Assembly (NCBI GenBank): GCA_030605665.1
Contig: JAUWHW010000028.1
Coordinates: forward strand, 1 to 41,286
Direction: 5' to 3'
DNA from: Dehalococcoidia bacterium
Lineage (GTDB): Bacteria > Chloroflexota > Dehalococcoidia > GIF9 > AB-539-J10
Length of the DNA stretch: 41,286 bases
Shown here: in pieces, positions 1 to 8,705 of the stretch
Layout of the letters: each line of letters starts with the position of its first letter
Position numbering within the stretch: the first letter of the stretch is position 1
Translations under genes and position numbers: made by a program
The notes under the pieces: generated by a model
The model's input: the letters and a program-made list of their open reading frames with translations, nothing else
Database searches by the model: none
What the model was told of the DNA's origin: nothing

Positions 1-2543
1 GTTGAAGGGATAAGAGAGACACCATAGTATTTCCAGTTGAGGAGATATATCTCACTGGGGAGGTATGTGTCTAACAATAAATCGTCTGAGGCGTAGTAGC
101 CAAACGCCTCGCTTAACTTATCCGCGGAAGCATATTCGGAGGAGTAAAATGTAAGCGCAGGCACAGTGATATCGAAACCAGACCAGCCATACCCCGTGCT
201 CCAGTTCATCATTGTTTCCCCCACGTCTTCATCGTAATAGGGGTCACCACTGAAATACTGGGTGTAGCAATGGGTAACCAGGCTCTCTCCATCTGCGTTG
301 ACGGTTGGTATTTCACTCACCTGTGCTTCGGCTAAGCTGATGCTGACATCGACATCAGACAGCTTGGGAACAGTGACTAGCTTCTCAAGCATAAACATCC
401 GAGATATATCGTCCTTAATCCAACCACTCGAAGCCAGAAGGGCATAGTCTCCACTTTCTACGCGGAACCCAATCTGGCTCTCCCAACTGCTCGCTACAAA
501 CTCCATATCTGGGTAGGTAGCTAAGACCATGCCTGCTTCTATCTCTGTGGTATCGTCCATATCATAGATAGTAGCGCTAACTGTGGAGAAGACACCAAAC
601 AGATATGAAACCCGCAAGGTTTCTTCATCATAAGAGATAATAACCCACCCTTCATACCATCCTTCAGGCGATTCTTCATCTAACGGTCCAACCTCTAGTG
701 AAATATCTCTGCTTTCACCTGCTGGAATCTCCATTGATTCAGGGGTTACCTTCACATAATCCGTTTCGGTACCCTCACAAGTTGTGTAAGCAGTAACATT
801 GACTACAGTTGGGGCATCGCCAAGATTCATCAGGGTCAGGTCCTCACTTTTGACCTCCCCCATCCCAAGCCTCCCGAAGCTCAAGCTAGGCTCTATCGCT
901 AGCAGAGTTGCCTCGGCTGCCTGGGGCACCTGGATTCGGCCTCCGCCCTGATCCCATAGATGGGCATCTTCTATCACCTCGGCATTGCCCATAAGTGCTG
1001 ACTTCACCATCACTGGCTCCCAGGTTGGGTTGGCTTGAAGGACAAGCGCTGCGGCGCCGGCAACGTGGGGTGTAGACATAGAGGTGCCTGAGGCACTGGT
1101 ATAGAGGTCATTAACAGGGGAGCCCATACTTGTCCCGGTGGCTCTGGCGGCAATTATACTTACACCTGGAGCTACAACATCTGGCTTAAGCCGGAGGTCA
1201 GCGCTCGGACCCCGGCTGGAAAAGTCAACTATAGTGTCAGCCTTGGTGCTGGCACCAACGGTGATGGCTTTCCTAGCTACCGCTGGCGTCCCGACTGTGA
1301 ACATTTGTGGGCCGATGTTTCCAGCTGCCACTACGCAGATTGCCCCTTGGTCTGTAGCCCAGTCAATGGCTAGGGACACGGGGTCTGTACCATCACCATT
1401 CCAATCAGCACCGAAGCTCATGCTCAGGATGTCAGCTTCATCGCCGGTATTGGCAATCCCATCTGGTCCCAATGTGGCGTATTCTATGCCAGTGATTATC
1501 CAAGAGTCATAACCCGACCCTTGTGAAGTTAGAACTTTGATATTGTATAGCCATGCTCCCGGGGCTACGCCTTTATAGGTATAATTGGAGGCTTTCCCGG
1601 TGCCAGCGGCGATGGAGGCACAGTGCGTTCCGTGTCCAAAAAGGTCCTCAGTAAAGCCCTCAGGTGTGAAATCTTCAGCCACTATTACTTTGGGGTCGGT
1701 TGTACTTGGATTGTCATCCAAGTCATCAAGGTCTGGATGTGTTGCATCTATCCCCGTATCCAGTATGGCGATCTTGACCCCGGTCCCATCGTATCCATCA
1801 GCCCAACATTCTGGAGCCCCAATCAAGGGAACGCTTTCATTCAGGCTCACCCGCACTTTCCTATCCAACCATATTTTCTCTACCTCTGGTCGCTCAAGGA
1901 GGCTCCGAGACAAGTGGCTGATCGTAGTGAAAGGTAGTCGCATCGCTAGCATACACAGCCTTGGGCTACTCATGGTTACCTTCGCACCAATGTCTCCCAC
2001 CATAGTTGTAACTGACTCGAGGGTTTCTACGGGTCTTCCCTCTTCCTTGATCTCAATGATTACCGGGAGACTTGGCAACAGATCGTAGCCCTCCCCAATC
2101 AAATACTTAATGTTAAACAGTTCCATGTCGAGTTTCTCTAAGTTAACACCGCCAGGAATTACATAGTTTCCCTCCGGGGTCTCAAAAGTTTGGAAGGATT
2201 GGCCTTTTGTTGGATCTGTCGGCCTCACTATAAATGAATAGCATCCACCAGGCAGGGTGGTAACAGAAACGATGTCACCTGTGATTAAAGTCACCTCCCT
2301 AGTATGTCTCTCATCCGACATCTCAGCGGCTGCAACGTCGATGTTCCTCCAATCTACCGGTGCCACCTCACCCCATAGGCTAAAGCCCTCGTTGCGCTCG
2401 CCTGTTGAAGAATTAGCTGCCGTGAAAGGCGCTGGAGCAAATACCGAAGATATAGCCAAGGCTAAACTGATTAAGATGGAGATAACACTGCGATACAATT
2501 TATTTTTCATTTTTGTTACGACCCCACTATCTAAACCAGCCAT
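1..2543 (-). CDS. S8 family subtilisin-like secreted serine protease, C-terminus cut by window edge
   Basis: The open frame runs without a stop from an ATG at 2543 through the left edge, giving 847 codons. It carries the subtilase triad: Asp262 in IAILDTGID, His304 in GHGTHCAS and Ser488 in SGTSMSTPHVAGAA, with oxyanion Asn409 in VVAAGN. A hydrophobic stretch near residues 18-35 looks like a signal peptide. Residues of about 55-240 form a pro-region starting REVTLITGDIV, seen in large extracellular subtilases. After about residue 540 the sequence is beta-rich and resembles the Fn3-like domain common in these enzymes. A GGAGAG ribosome site precedes ATG 2543; a second ATG at 2510 would give a more compact signal peptide. 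It is probably a secreted or surface protease that degrades external protein. The family call is firm; the substrate and C-terminal anchoring are unknown because the end is missing. Confidence 0.93.
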   Translation of the reverse strand, partial: MAGLDSGVVTKMKNKLYRSVISILISLALAISSVFAPAPFTAANSSTGERNEGFSLWGEVAPVDWRNIDVAAAEMSDERHTREVTLITGDIVSVTTLPGGCYSFIVRPTDPTKGQSFQTFETPEGNYVIPGGVNLEKLDMELFNIKYLIGEGYDLLPSLPVIIEIKEEGRPVETLESVTTMVGDIGAKVTMSSPRLCMLAMRLPFTTISHLSRSLLERPEVEKIWLDRKVRVSLNESVPLIGAPECWADGYDGTGVKIAILDTGIDATHPDLDDLDDNPSTTDPKVIVAEDFTPEGFTEDLFGHGTHCASIAAGTGKASNYTYKGVAPGAWLYNIKVLTSQGSGYDSWIITGIEYATLGPDGIANTGDEADILSMSFGADWNGDGTDPVSLAIDWATDQGAICVVAAGNIGPQMFTVGTPAVARKAITVGASTKADTIVDFSSRGPSADLRLKPDVVAPGVSIIAARATGTSMGSPVNDLYTSASGTSMSTPHVAGAAALVLQANPTWEPVMVKSALMGNAEVIEDAHLWDQGGGRIQVPQAAEATLLAIEPSLSFGRLGMGEVKSEDLTLMNLGDAPTVVNVTAYTTCEGTETDYVKVTPESMEIPAGESRDISLEVGPLDEESPEGWYEGWVIISYDEETLRVSYLFGVFSTVSATIYDMDDTTEIEAGMVLATYPDMEFVASSWESQIGFRVESGDYALLASSGWIKDDISRMFMLEKLVTVPKLSDVDVSISLAEAQVSEIPTVNADGESLVTHCYTQYFSGDPYYDEDVGETMMNWSTGYGWSGFDITVPALTFYSSEYASADKLSEAFGYYASDDLLLDTYLPSEIYLLNWKYYGVSLIPS

Positions 2544-2616
2544 TGTCAAACTCTCCAGCTTGAATTGCTAAGATCCACATATCTCTCTTTACGGTGATGA
2601 CTTTGCCATCATCATA

Positions 2617-3018
2617 TCACTCTAGTGAACCTAAGTTTCCTCCAAGTATCATTTGGCAAAAAATTACCCTGTTTTGTGTGTCTGAGTGATACTCATATTC
2701 TTTTATGCCATCTGAAAGGATGATCCGATAGCCTGGGGTAATTACCTGGGCATAAAATTTACCTGGTTCAGGGCAACCCAAGCTCGTGTCCCTCCACTCA
2801 ACTGTCTCTATGTGCAGCAGAGTCACTTTCTCCAATGGTATGCCTTCACGTTCTGCTACATCTTTTCTTGCTATCATAATCAAATTTGCTGCTCCTTCCT
2901 CTTGGTGCGATTGTGGTTGTGGTGCACAACCTGGATTTCCTGTAATCAGGCACAAAAGCAACAAGCAAAGTAACAAACTGCCAGGCCGGCGTTTTCCTGT
3001 TAGGATTGCTACATCCAT
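2617..3018 (-). CDS. small predicted lipoprotein with a conserved C-terminal beta domain
   Basis: This is a 133-residue protein. A leucine-rich export segment spans residues 14-26 and is followed by a possible lipoprotein cysteine, Cys31, although the preceding NPG is a poor lipobox. The rest contains a pattern I recognise from uncharacterised proteins of Chloroflexota and other bacteria: VEWRDTSLGCPEPG followed by YAQVITPGYRIILS and YEYHSD, with a late Cys near residue 121 that could pair with the one in LGCPEP. No enzymatic motif is visible. A GAGGT sequence lies about 10 bases before the start. It sits alone between a protease and a solute-binding protein, in the same orientation, with 147 bases to the upstream gene. 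An envelope location is likely; the function is unknown. Confidence 0.7.
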   Translation of the reverse strand: MDVAILTGKRRPGSLLLCLLLLCLITGNPGCAPQPQSHQEEGAANLIMIARKDVAEREGIPLEKVTLLHIETVEWRDTSLGCPEPGKFYAQVITPGYRIILSDGIKEYEYHSDTQNRVIFCQMILGGNLGSLE

Positions 3019-3165
3019 ATAGTTTTGACCTCAAATGCATTATAGCAACTTTGTGCCGTAGCAATAAAACCATTATGACCCACAATCTGCATCATAGGAC
3101 ATGCAGATGAGCTCCACAATAGGAGACAAGCCCCAGCTTCCCAGCTATTAAGCGTGCTAGCCAGG

Positions 3166-4755
3166 TCAATGCTGCTCTACATAGACTTGGCTCAAGTCAG
3201 GAATACCCAGAGGGTTAAGCTCATAACCCCTGACATAAGGTTTAACCAGGATATAGTTGGTACCAAACCATAAGGGCAAACAAGGGGCTTCGTTGACTAT
3301 TTCTTGCTCAGCTTGCTGATACATACTCAGGCGAGTGGCAGTATCCTGCTCAATAGCAGCTTGGCCCAGCAAATTGTCCAGTTCAGAATTGCTATAGCCA
3401 AAAACATTATTCTCACTTCCGGTATAGAACAGGTTATCCAAGAAATTATGCGGGTCGGGATAGTCCGCCACCCAGCCAAGCATAAACATCTCATCCTTCT
3501 CCTGTTTTACATGATACAGAAAGTCCTCTGGCTCCAGTTGCCTCACTGATACCTCAACGTCAAGATTTTGCCGCCATTCCTGGATAACAGCTCCCAAATA
3601 ATCAGGTATATCGTTACCATAACCCGAAACAGTGATGGTTATGGGTGGTAAACTTGAAGCATCACCATACTTTGAGGCAGCGATAAATTCCTTTACCCTT
3701 TCCACATCATAGTCCAGCCCCTCGAGCCCTTCACTATACCCTGGCATACCCGGAGGCAAAATGCCTTTAGCTTCAGCCATCATATCCCTCAATATCAACC
3801 TATTGATGCGTTCCTTATCCACGGCATGGCAAAAGGCGCGGCGGATGTTGACATCGTCGAAGGGAGGCCTGGTAGTATCGAAGCCTATATAATAAAGGCT
3901 AAGCTCAGGCGTTATAGCTAATTCTTGATGAAATGGGCTGGATTCGTCCTTAACCCGGTCAATATAATGCATAGAAACAGGAGTGACATCAATTTCGCCC
4001 TTTTCATACATAGCCATAGGCATACCAGCCAAGAGATGAAAGGTAACCTGTTTTACTCTGGCTGGCTGGCCATAATAAGCTTGACTGCGCTCCAAGACCA
4101 AAAGCTGGCCTGGCTCCCATTCCCTTAACTTAAAAGGACCAGTCCCGTTTGGCTTATACCACCAGTCCTTCCCAGATTCCTCATTAGCCCTATCAACGAC
4201 GAAGGCAGTGGGGTAAGTCAGCTTGCACAGGAAGTAAGCCTTAGGAGCATCAATGGCGACTTCAAGGGTATAATCATCAAGAACCTTGATTCCTGAGATT
4301 TCCTTGGCTCTACCAGCCAGCATCTCTTTGGCGCCAACGATGTCACCCAGGTAAGTAGCTGCTGTCTGAGAGCCAATAGCAGGGTCACAGGCTCGCTCCC
4401 AGGAGTACTTAAAATCGGCAGCCTTAACCTCTTTGCCGCTATGAAACTTTACCCCGTGGCGAAGATAGAAGGTATATGTTTTGCCATCCTGGCTTTTCTG
4501 CCATCTCTCAGCAATATCAGGCACCACGTTTAAATTCTCATCGAGGCGAACTAAGCCGCTAAAGATTTGCGTAACATAGGCATGCGAGGTCATCTCGCTG
4601 GAAATGGCTGGGTCAAGTGTTATGGGGTCAATATCCCAAAGGTTAAGAACACCCTGGCTGGAGGATAATTCCCCGGGCTGACAGCTGACCGAAGGCAGAA
4701 GCAATAAAGCGCATATAAGGAGAGGTAACAATACAAATTGCCAGATTCTTCTCAT
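3166..4755 (-). CDS. peptide/oligopeptide ABC transporter substrate-binding lipoprotein (SBP family 5)
   Basis: The 529-residue product has an N-terminal lipoprotein signal ending at Cys25 (LLLPSVSC). The mature part follows the family 5 (OppA/DppA/NikA) plan: an early LDPAISSEMTSHAYVTQIFSGLVR block, then the FYLRHGVKFHSGKEVKAADF signature typical of the family, then a DVNIRRAFCHAVDK block near residue 300. Length is normal for the family. It would capture peptides or a similar solute outside the membrane and deliver it to an ABC permease. No permease or ATPase of this class lies in the window, so it works with a transporter encoded elsewhere or has another role. Neighbouring genes (a lipoprotein and a metallopeptidase) share orientation, but about 100-150 bases separate them. 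The ligand cannot be read from the sequence. Confidence 0.9.
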   Translation of the reverse strand: MRRIWQFVLLPLLICALLLLPSVSCQPGELSSSQGVLNLWDIDPITLDPAISSEMTSHAYVTQIFSGLVRLDENLNVVPDIAERWQKSQDGKTYTFYLRHGVKFHSGKEVKAADFKYSWERACDPAIGSQTAATYLGDIVGAKEMLAGRAKEISGIKVLDDYTLEVAIDAPKAYFLCKLTYPTAFVVDRANEESGKDWWYKPNGTGPFKLREWEPGQLLVLERSQAYYGQPARVKQVTFHLLAGMPMAMYEKGEIDVTPVSMHYIDRVKDESSPFHQELAITPELSLYYIGFDTTRPPFDDVNIRRAFCHAVDKERINRLILRDMMAEAKGILPPGMPGYSEGLEGLDYDVERVKEFIAASKYGDASSLPPITITVSGYGNDIPDYLGAVIQEWRQNLDVEVSVRQLEPEDFLYHVKQEKDEMFMLGWVADYPDPHNFLDNLFYTGSENNVFGYSNSELDNLLGQAAIEQDTATRLSMYQQAEQEIVNEAPCLPLWFGTNYILVKPYVRGYELNPLGIPDLSQVYVEQH

Positions 4756-4857
4756 TTTAGAATAAATTCCTGGTTTTCAGATTTAAGTGATTCCTATCAC
4801 AATTCTTCCCCAAAGGCAAATCATGAAAGGTAAAAGAGTTTTTCACAAGCCCTCTCC

Positions 4858-6234
4858 TTAATTAACTTTGCTACCTGACCTCTGCCAGGTCCATTCTTCT
4901 AAAGCTAAAGCACCGGCTAAAGCCAGCGACGTGGCTAACGCTGATAACACAGCAATTAAGGCCGGATGTAGCCATACCGTCTCAGCTTGAACTATCGAGG
5001 CTACCAGTGTTTCTCGCCAGCGAGCATCAAGTCCATCTACATCAAAACCGTAGACCTTGGTTAAGGCTTCATCGTAAGTATTGCCTTGCTTAAGAAGTAT
5101 TAATAAGTTGAGCATCTTTCTCTGACTATAATTATGCAGGAGGTATTCCACCAGGCTATAGCTCTCAGCGTAAGAAAGATAAGCTTTTTCAGGCTGAGCG
5201 GAAAAAGGACTGCACAAGCTGCGCACTGAAATTAGCTTGTCCTCAGAGATAGCTTTATCTAGCCGGGCTTGGAAAGAAGGGTCAAGCTCACCCTGGTTAT
5301 ACATGGCTAACCCCTCATCAAGCCAGGTGGGAAGCCTGCCATAGGGGCTGAAAGTTGCCTGGTGAACGACCAGATGAGTCAACTCGTGAACTAAAGCTGC
5401 CTTGCCCCAATCAACTTTGTCTGGTGAAATACCAATGGCAATTATGCCAAATTCAGTAAAAGCAGCACCTCCTGTCCACTCCCGAGGGAAAATCATGGCT
5501 CCTTGCAAATCCCCGGCTGAAGCATAAACATATATCTGGATAGGCCTCTCGGGATAGGTGCCAATATCTTGGGTTAACCTGGCGAGCCCTTCCCTACAAG
5601 CCACCATTAACTCCCAAACAAAGGAATCATCTCCTTCATACCAGAAAAGTGTTATGTCACCTTCGGTCAAATTTCGCCAGTGGTAGCGATTATCATCAAA
5701 ATGGATTACAGACGGCGAGGTTTCAACCTCGTTTCCAGAGGCATCTTCAATCGTCCACCAGTACACTACAGCAGCCCCGGGAGGCAAGCTTGATTTCCTC
5801 ATATCCCACACCCAGCTAGTTTCTATTCTGCTTGCTGGAGCAAAATCTGCCCACCCCTGGCTAACAACCTGAACATAGTTCATCTTATCCACCTGATAAT
5901 GAAGACGAGCATCCACGATATCGACATTGCTCTCAGCTTCGAGGTTGAAAACAAGTGCAACAGGAAAATGTATCTCTACACTGCTATCCAGGACTGCAAT
6001 GCCACTATCAACCTGTTCGGTTGTCACCCTGAGCCACAGCGAAGGGTCTCCAGATGCTGTCCTGACCATAGCGAAGGGCTCTTCGCGGAGTTTATCCTGA
6101 GCGCTATGAGATTCTTCGCTTCGCTCAGAATGACAGGCAGGATTGCTAATTGAAATATCACTCTGGGCATTGATATGAGAGGGAGCCAGCAATAAAAGAA
6201 GGGTCAGAATTACCAAGAGGATACGTTTGGTCAT
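4858..6234 (-). CDS. MA-family (gluzincin) metallopeptidase, membrane-anchored, with a repeat-derived insertion
   Basis: The 458-residue product has a signal peptide (residues 1-23). Its zinc motif is HELTH, with His283, Glu284 and His287, and the third ligand region WLDEGLAMY has Glu307, the spacing of the peptidase MA-like group. A C-terminal hydrophobic segment (about 428-447) probably anchors it in the membrane with the catalytic part outside. The start ATG overlaps the prfB stop by 4 bases, so translation is probably coupled. Residues 34-71, beginning CHSERSEESHS, are not protein-like: they are the translation of a dispersed 112-bp palindromic repeat at 6023-6134 that lies in frame just after the signal peptide. 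The insertion is at the start of the mature protein, where it could be tolerated. The peptidase fold is well supported; the substrate is unknown. Confidence 0.85.
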   Translation of the reverse strand: MTKRILLVILTLLLLLAPSHINAQSDISISNPACHSERSEESHSAQDKLREEPFAMVRTASGDPSLWLRVTTEQVDSGIAVLDSSVEIHFPVALVFNLEAESNVDIVDARLHYQVDKMNYVQVVSQGWADFAPASRIETSWVWDMRKSSLPPGAAVVYWWTIEDASGNEVETSPSVIHFDDNRYHWRNLTEGDITLFWYEGDDSFVWELMVACREGLARLTQDIGTYPERPIQIYVYASAGDLQGAMIFPREWTGGAAFTEFGIIAIGISPDKVDWGKAALVHELTHLVVHQATFSPYGRLPTWLDEGLAMYNQGELDPSFQARLDKAISEDKLISVRSLCSPFSAQPEKAYLSYAESYSLVEYLLHNYSQRKMLNLLILLKQGNTYDEALTKVYGFDVDGLDARWRETLVASIVQAETVWLHPALIAVLSALATSLALAGALALEEWTWQRSGSKVN

Positions 6235-7335
6235 CTCTCTTCGCCTACTTTAGAACGAAGATAGGCAGTGATAAACCCGTCTAAATCTCCCTCCAACACA
6301 GCCTCAGCGTCGCTGACCTCGTAGCCAGTGCGATGGTCTTTTACCATTTTATATGGGTGCAGGACGTAGCTCCTAATCTGACTTCCCCACTCAGCCTCAA
6401 TACGCTTGCCTTTGAGCTTCGCTTCTTCCTCTTCTTTCTTTACACGCCCCAGCTCAAGGAGACGAGTGTAAAGGATTCTCAAAGCAGTCTCCTTATTCTG
6501 GTGTTGTGACCTCTGGCTTTGACAGGTAGCTACTAACCCTGTGGGCAGATGAGTCACCCTAACAGCGCTGCTCGTCTTCTGCATATGTTGCCCACCGGGG
6601 CCACTGGACCTGAAAGTATCTATTCTTAAATCTTCCGGGCTGATTTGCATAGCCAATTCCTTTTCTGCTTCAGGTAGAACCTCCACTAAGACAAAAGAGG
6701 TATGCCTGGCATGGTCAGCATCAAAAGGCGAAAGACGAACTAGCCTATGAACTCCGTGCTCACATTTGAGATAACCATAGGCGTAATCCCCTTTAATTTC
6801 CACAATAGTGCTTTTGATGCCCGCTTCTTCACCAGGAGAGACATCCAAAATTTCCGTGTGATAATTATGTTGCTCTGCCCACCTCAGATACATCCTGAGC
6901 AACACATTGGCCCAATCCTGAGACTCCGTGCCACCAGCGCCAGCGTGAAGGGCCAGCATAGCATCTCTAGCATCGTAATCCCCACTAAAAATTAACTGGT
7001 TTTCTAATCGCTCGAATTGGGAGGTTAATTTCTTCAGCTCCCGCTGTATCTCCGCCTTAAGGGAATAATCACCTTCCTCAACAGCCAAAGCTGCCAGACT
7101 ATAAAGGTCAGCGACTTCTTTTTCCAGCCCGCGCCAAGTACAAACTAAATCTTTCTTTACCTTGAGCTGGCGCATAATAGCTTTAGCCTTAGCTGGGTCG
7201 CGCCAAAAATCGGGGCTAGATAAATCTGCCTCTATCCTGGCAATTTCCCCTTCTTTGTCAGGGATGTCAAAGATGCACCATTATATCTGAGATTCGGCGG
7301 CGCAAAGCTTCTAGACTTTCCTTTTCCTCTTGCAT
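6231..7335 (-). CDS. prfB: peptide chain release factor 2, expressed through a +1 programmed frameshift
   Basis: RF2 recognises UGA and UAA stop codons and triggers peptide release. The zero frame starts at ATG 7335 behind GGAG and runs 22 codons to CTT TGA (7272-7267). Skipping the T at 7269 gives CTT GAC and continues DIPDKEGEIARIEADLSS through the main frame, for about 367 residues, the normal RF2 length. With that numbering the tripeptide anticodon SPF is residues 202-204 and the catalytic GGQ is residues 247-249 (SGPGGQHMQ). Both match RF2 rather than RF1. Annotation from the first in-frame ATG (7175) would lose 53 residues. The recoding site autoregulates RF2 levels, as known for the family. 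The stop overlaps the next gene's start by 4 bases. Confidence 0.96.
7267..7272 (-). promoter_or_regulatory. RF2 +1 programmed frameshift site (CTT TGA C)
   Basis: The conserved slippery codon CTT is followed by the in-frame stop TGA and then C, the classic RF2 context. An SD-like GGTG lies just upstream (ATGGTGCAT), weaker than the AGGGGG element of Escherichia coli but at about the same distance. Both frames read RF2-like sequence up to and after this point, so the site is functional rather than a damaged gene. Confidence 0.92.
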
Positions 7336-7378
7336 TTATGCTCCTTATATTTAGTTAACCGCAAAATTCCTCATAGTT

Positions 7379-7455
7379 CTCCCTCCCCCTGGCGGGAGGG
7401 AGTTAGAAGGAGGGGGAAATCCACCCTCACCTAACCTCTCCCTTCAAGGGAGAGG
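7379..7455. repeat. double-hairpin intergenic repeat upstream of prfB
   Basis: Two GC-rich hairpins lie in tandem. The first pairs CTCCCTCCC (7379-7387) with GGGAGGGAG (7394-7402). The second pairs CCTCTCCC (7435-7442) with GGGAGAGG (7448-7455). The spacer is a polypurine/polypyrimidine run. The layout resembles small dispersed palindromic repeats of bacterial intergenic DNA. It lies between endonuclease V and prfB, both transcribed leftward, so it could also act as an RNA structure or weak terminator. Confidence 0.5.
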
Positions 7456-7484
7456 AATTCTATACAAAGTCGTGCGGAAGACCA

Positions 7485-8186
7485 TTAATCGAACAATTTC
7501 CCTTGATAATCCGGCTCAAAGGCCAAGTTGCCACCGGCAGCAAGGTGAGCCAATCGAGTGGGCTCAGGAAGACGATAACCACGACAACACTTCATTACCC
7601 AGTTTACAGCCATGGCAAGGTCAATCTTGTGACCTATGGAAACATAAATCGGCTTGGTTCCAATCTTAGTTCTCAGCGCTGCTCCGATAACCTCTCCATT
7701 ATCAATCAATTCAGCATAGGAAGCAACTTCCTCCCCTACAGGCTCATGCTTGCCACAAAGAACAGATTTAGCACAACCTATAGTAGGCATATCAAGAAAA
7801 AGCCCCAAATGTGAGGCAAGCCCTAACCTCCTGGGATGAGCCATACCTTGGCCATCAACCAGAACAAGGTCAGGTGTATTATACAGCTTCTCGCAAGCAG
7901 CCAATATTAAAGGGCACTCTCGAAAGGATAATAAGCCGGGTATGTAGGGAAAGGCAACTTCGTTTTCAGCCAATTTAACCTCTACTATGGTAAGTTCAGG
8001 ATAGCCAAGCACCACCACTGCTCCTCGAGCTATGCCCCGAGAGTCAGGAGAGGATATATCAACACCAGCAACGAGATGTGGATTAATGTCCTCATTCTCA
8101 GTCGCCACCTCTCCTGCCAACCTTAATTGTATCTCTTTAGCTTCAGCCAGGCTCACATCCCACCTATGTAATTTGTTTACTTTCAT
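7485..8186 (-). CDS. nfi: endonuclease V (deoxyinosine 3' endonuclease)
   Basis: Endonuclease V nicks DNA one base 3' to hypoxanthine and starts repair of deaminated adenine. The 233-residue product has the family's metal-binding acids at the expected places: Asp43 in LVAGVDIS, Glu90 in LLSFRECP and Asp111 in LVLVDGQG. The YIPGLLSFRE wedge-like block and the HPRRLGLASHLG block are also typical. Length is normal. The start ATG has no strong Shine-Dalgarno sequence, and a good -10 box lies only a few bases upstream, so the transcript may have a very short leader. It is separated from prfB by an intergenic repeat and does not appear to share an operon with it. Confidence 0.95.
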   Translation of the reverse strand: MKVNKLHRWDVSLAEAKEIQLRLAGEVATENEDINPHLVAGVDISSPDSRGIARGAVVVLGYPELTIVEVKLAENEVAFPYIPGLLSFRECPLILAACEKLYNTPDLVLVDGQGMAHPRRLGLASHLGLFLDMPTIGCAKSVLCGKHEPVGEEVASYAELIDNGEVIGAALRTKIGTKPIYVSIGHKIDLAMAVNWVMKCCRGYRLPEPTRLAHLAAGGNLAFEPDYQGKLFD

Positions 8187-8197
8187 CTTACAGCTGA

Positions 8198-8225
8198 ATT
8201 ATAAAGTATTTTCCCCTTGAGGCAA
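8198..8225 (-). promoter_or_regulatory. candidate sigma70-type promoter for endonuclease V
   Basis: On the minus strand a perfect -10 box TATAAT (8203-8198) is preceded after 16 bases by TTGCCT (8225-8220), which matches four of six -35 bases. The predicted transcription start is only a few bases before the nfi ATG at 8186, implying a near-leaderless message. Confidence 0.45.
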
Positions 8226-8230
8226 AGAAG

Positions 8231-8475
8231 TGTACTCGTTCACGTGATTAGTAACACATTACCTCCTTGCCTTGTCATCACGAGGGTAATCCGAACAAAC
8301 TTGGAACAGGCTCCATAATCCCGTAGTCGCCACACCACCACACCTTGGTCGGGGACAAGCCCCGACCCTACGAGATATAACCGTAGTGGCGGGGTTCATC
8401 CCCGCCTTATTCTCGCAATGGCAAGGAAGGAAGTCGAGTGTCGCTGATCATAGAACATCAACACGAACGAGTACA
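8231..8475. repeat. MITE-like element with 11-bp terminal inverted repeats
   Basis: TGTACTCGTTC at 8231-8241 is mirrored by GAACGAGTACA at 8465-8475. The inner flanks are also partly inverted (CCTCCTTGCC near 8262 against GGCAAGGAAGG near 8420). The interior has hairpins such as GGTCGGGG/CCCCGACC and a GTAGTGGCGGGG segment. No coding frame is visible. The same outer sequence and the GTAGTGGCGGGG segment recur near 41004-41150, so this is a family. The element fills most of the 519-base gap between nfi and the aminotransferase. Confidence 0.6.
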
Positions 8476-8548
8476 GGGTCTTTACCCATAATTTACATTT
8501 CTATTATACTATGTCGGAAGTAAAAGTTAATTGAGGGTGTTTAAAAAC

Positions 8549-8598
8549 GTAGTTGCCCAATTTATTGGGCGACTGTGCCTGATAAATCAGGCAACTAC
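8549..8598. repeat. 50-bp imperfect palindrome with two internal palindromes
   Basis: GTAGTTGCC (8549-8557) pairs with GGCAACTAC (8590-8598). Each arm also contains its own palindrome, GCCCAATTTATTGGGC and GCCTGATAAATCAGGC. The two differ by changes that keep pairing, which points to selection or copying as a structure. It could be a short mobile repeat or an RNA hairpin upstream of the aminotransferase. Between here and the aminotransferase ribosome site I see no other element. Confidence 0.5.
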
Positions 8599-8705
8599 GA
8601 AAATCTTGGGGGTGAATGGGTATTAAAACTGGATGAGGTGAATTCAGTTTTGAAGCTAAGGCAAAATTAAACAGCCTAGTTAATTAAAAAGGAGGGATTA
8701 TAGAA

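Noticed and set aside
1138..2571. Plus-strand frames across the protease gene
   Set aside because: They are antisense to the S8 protease, lack ribosome sites and have no recognisable product.
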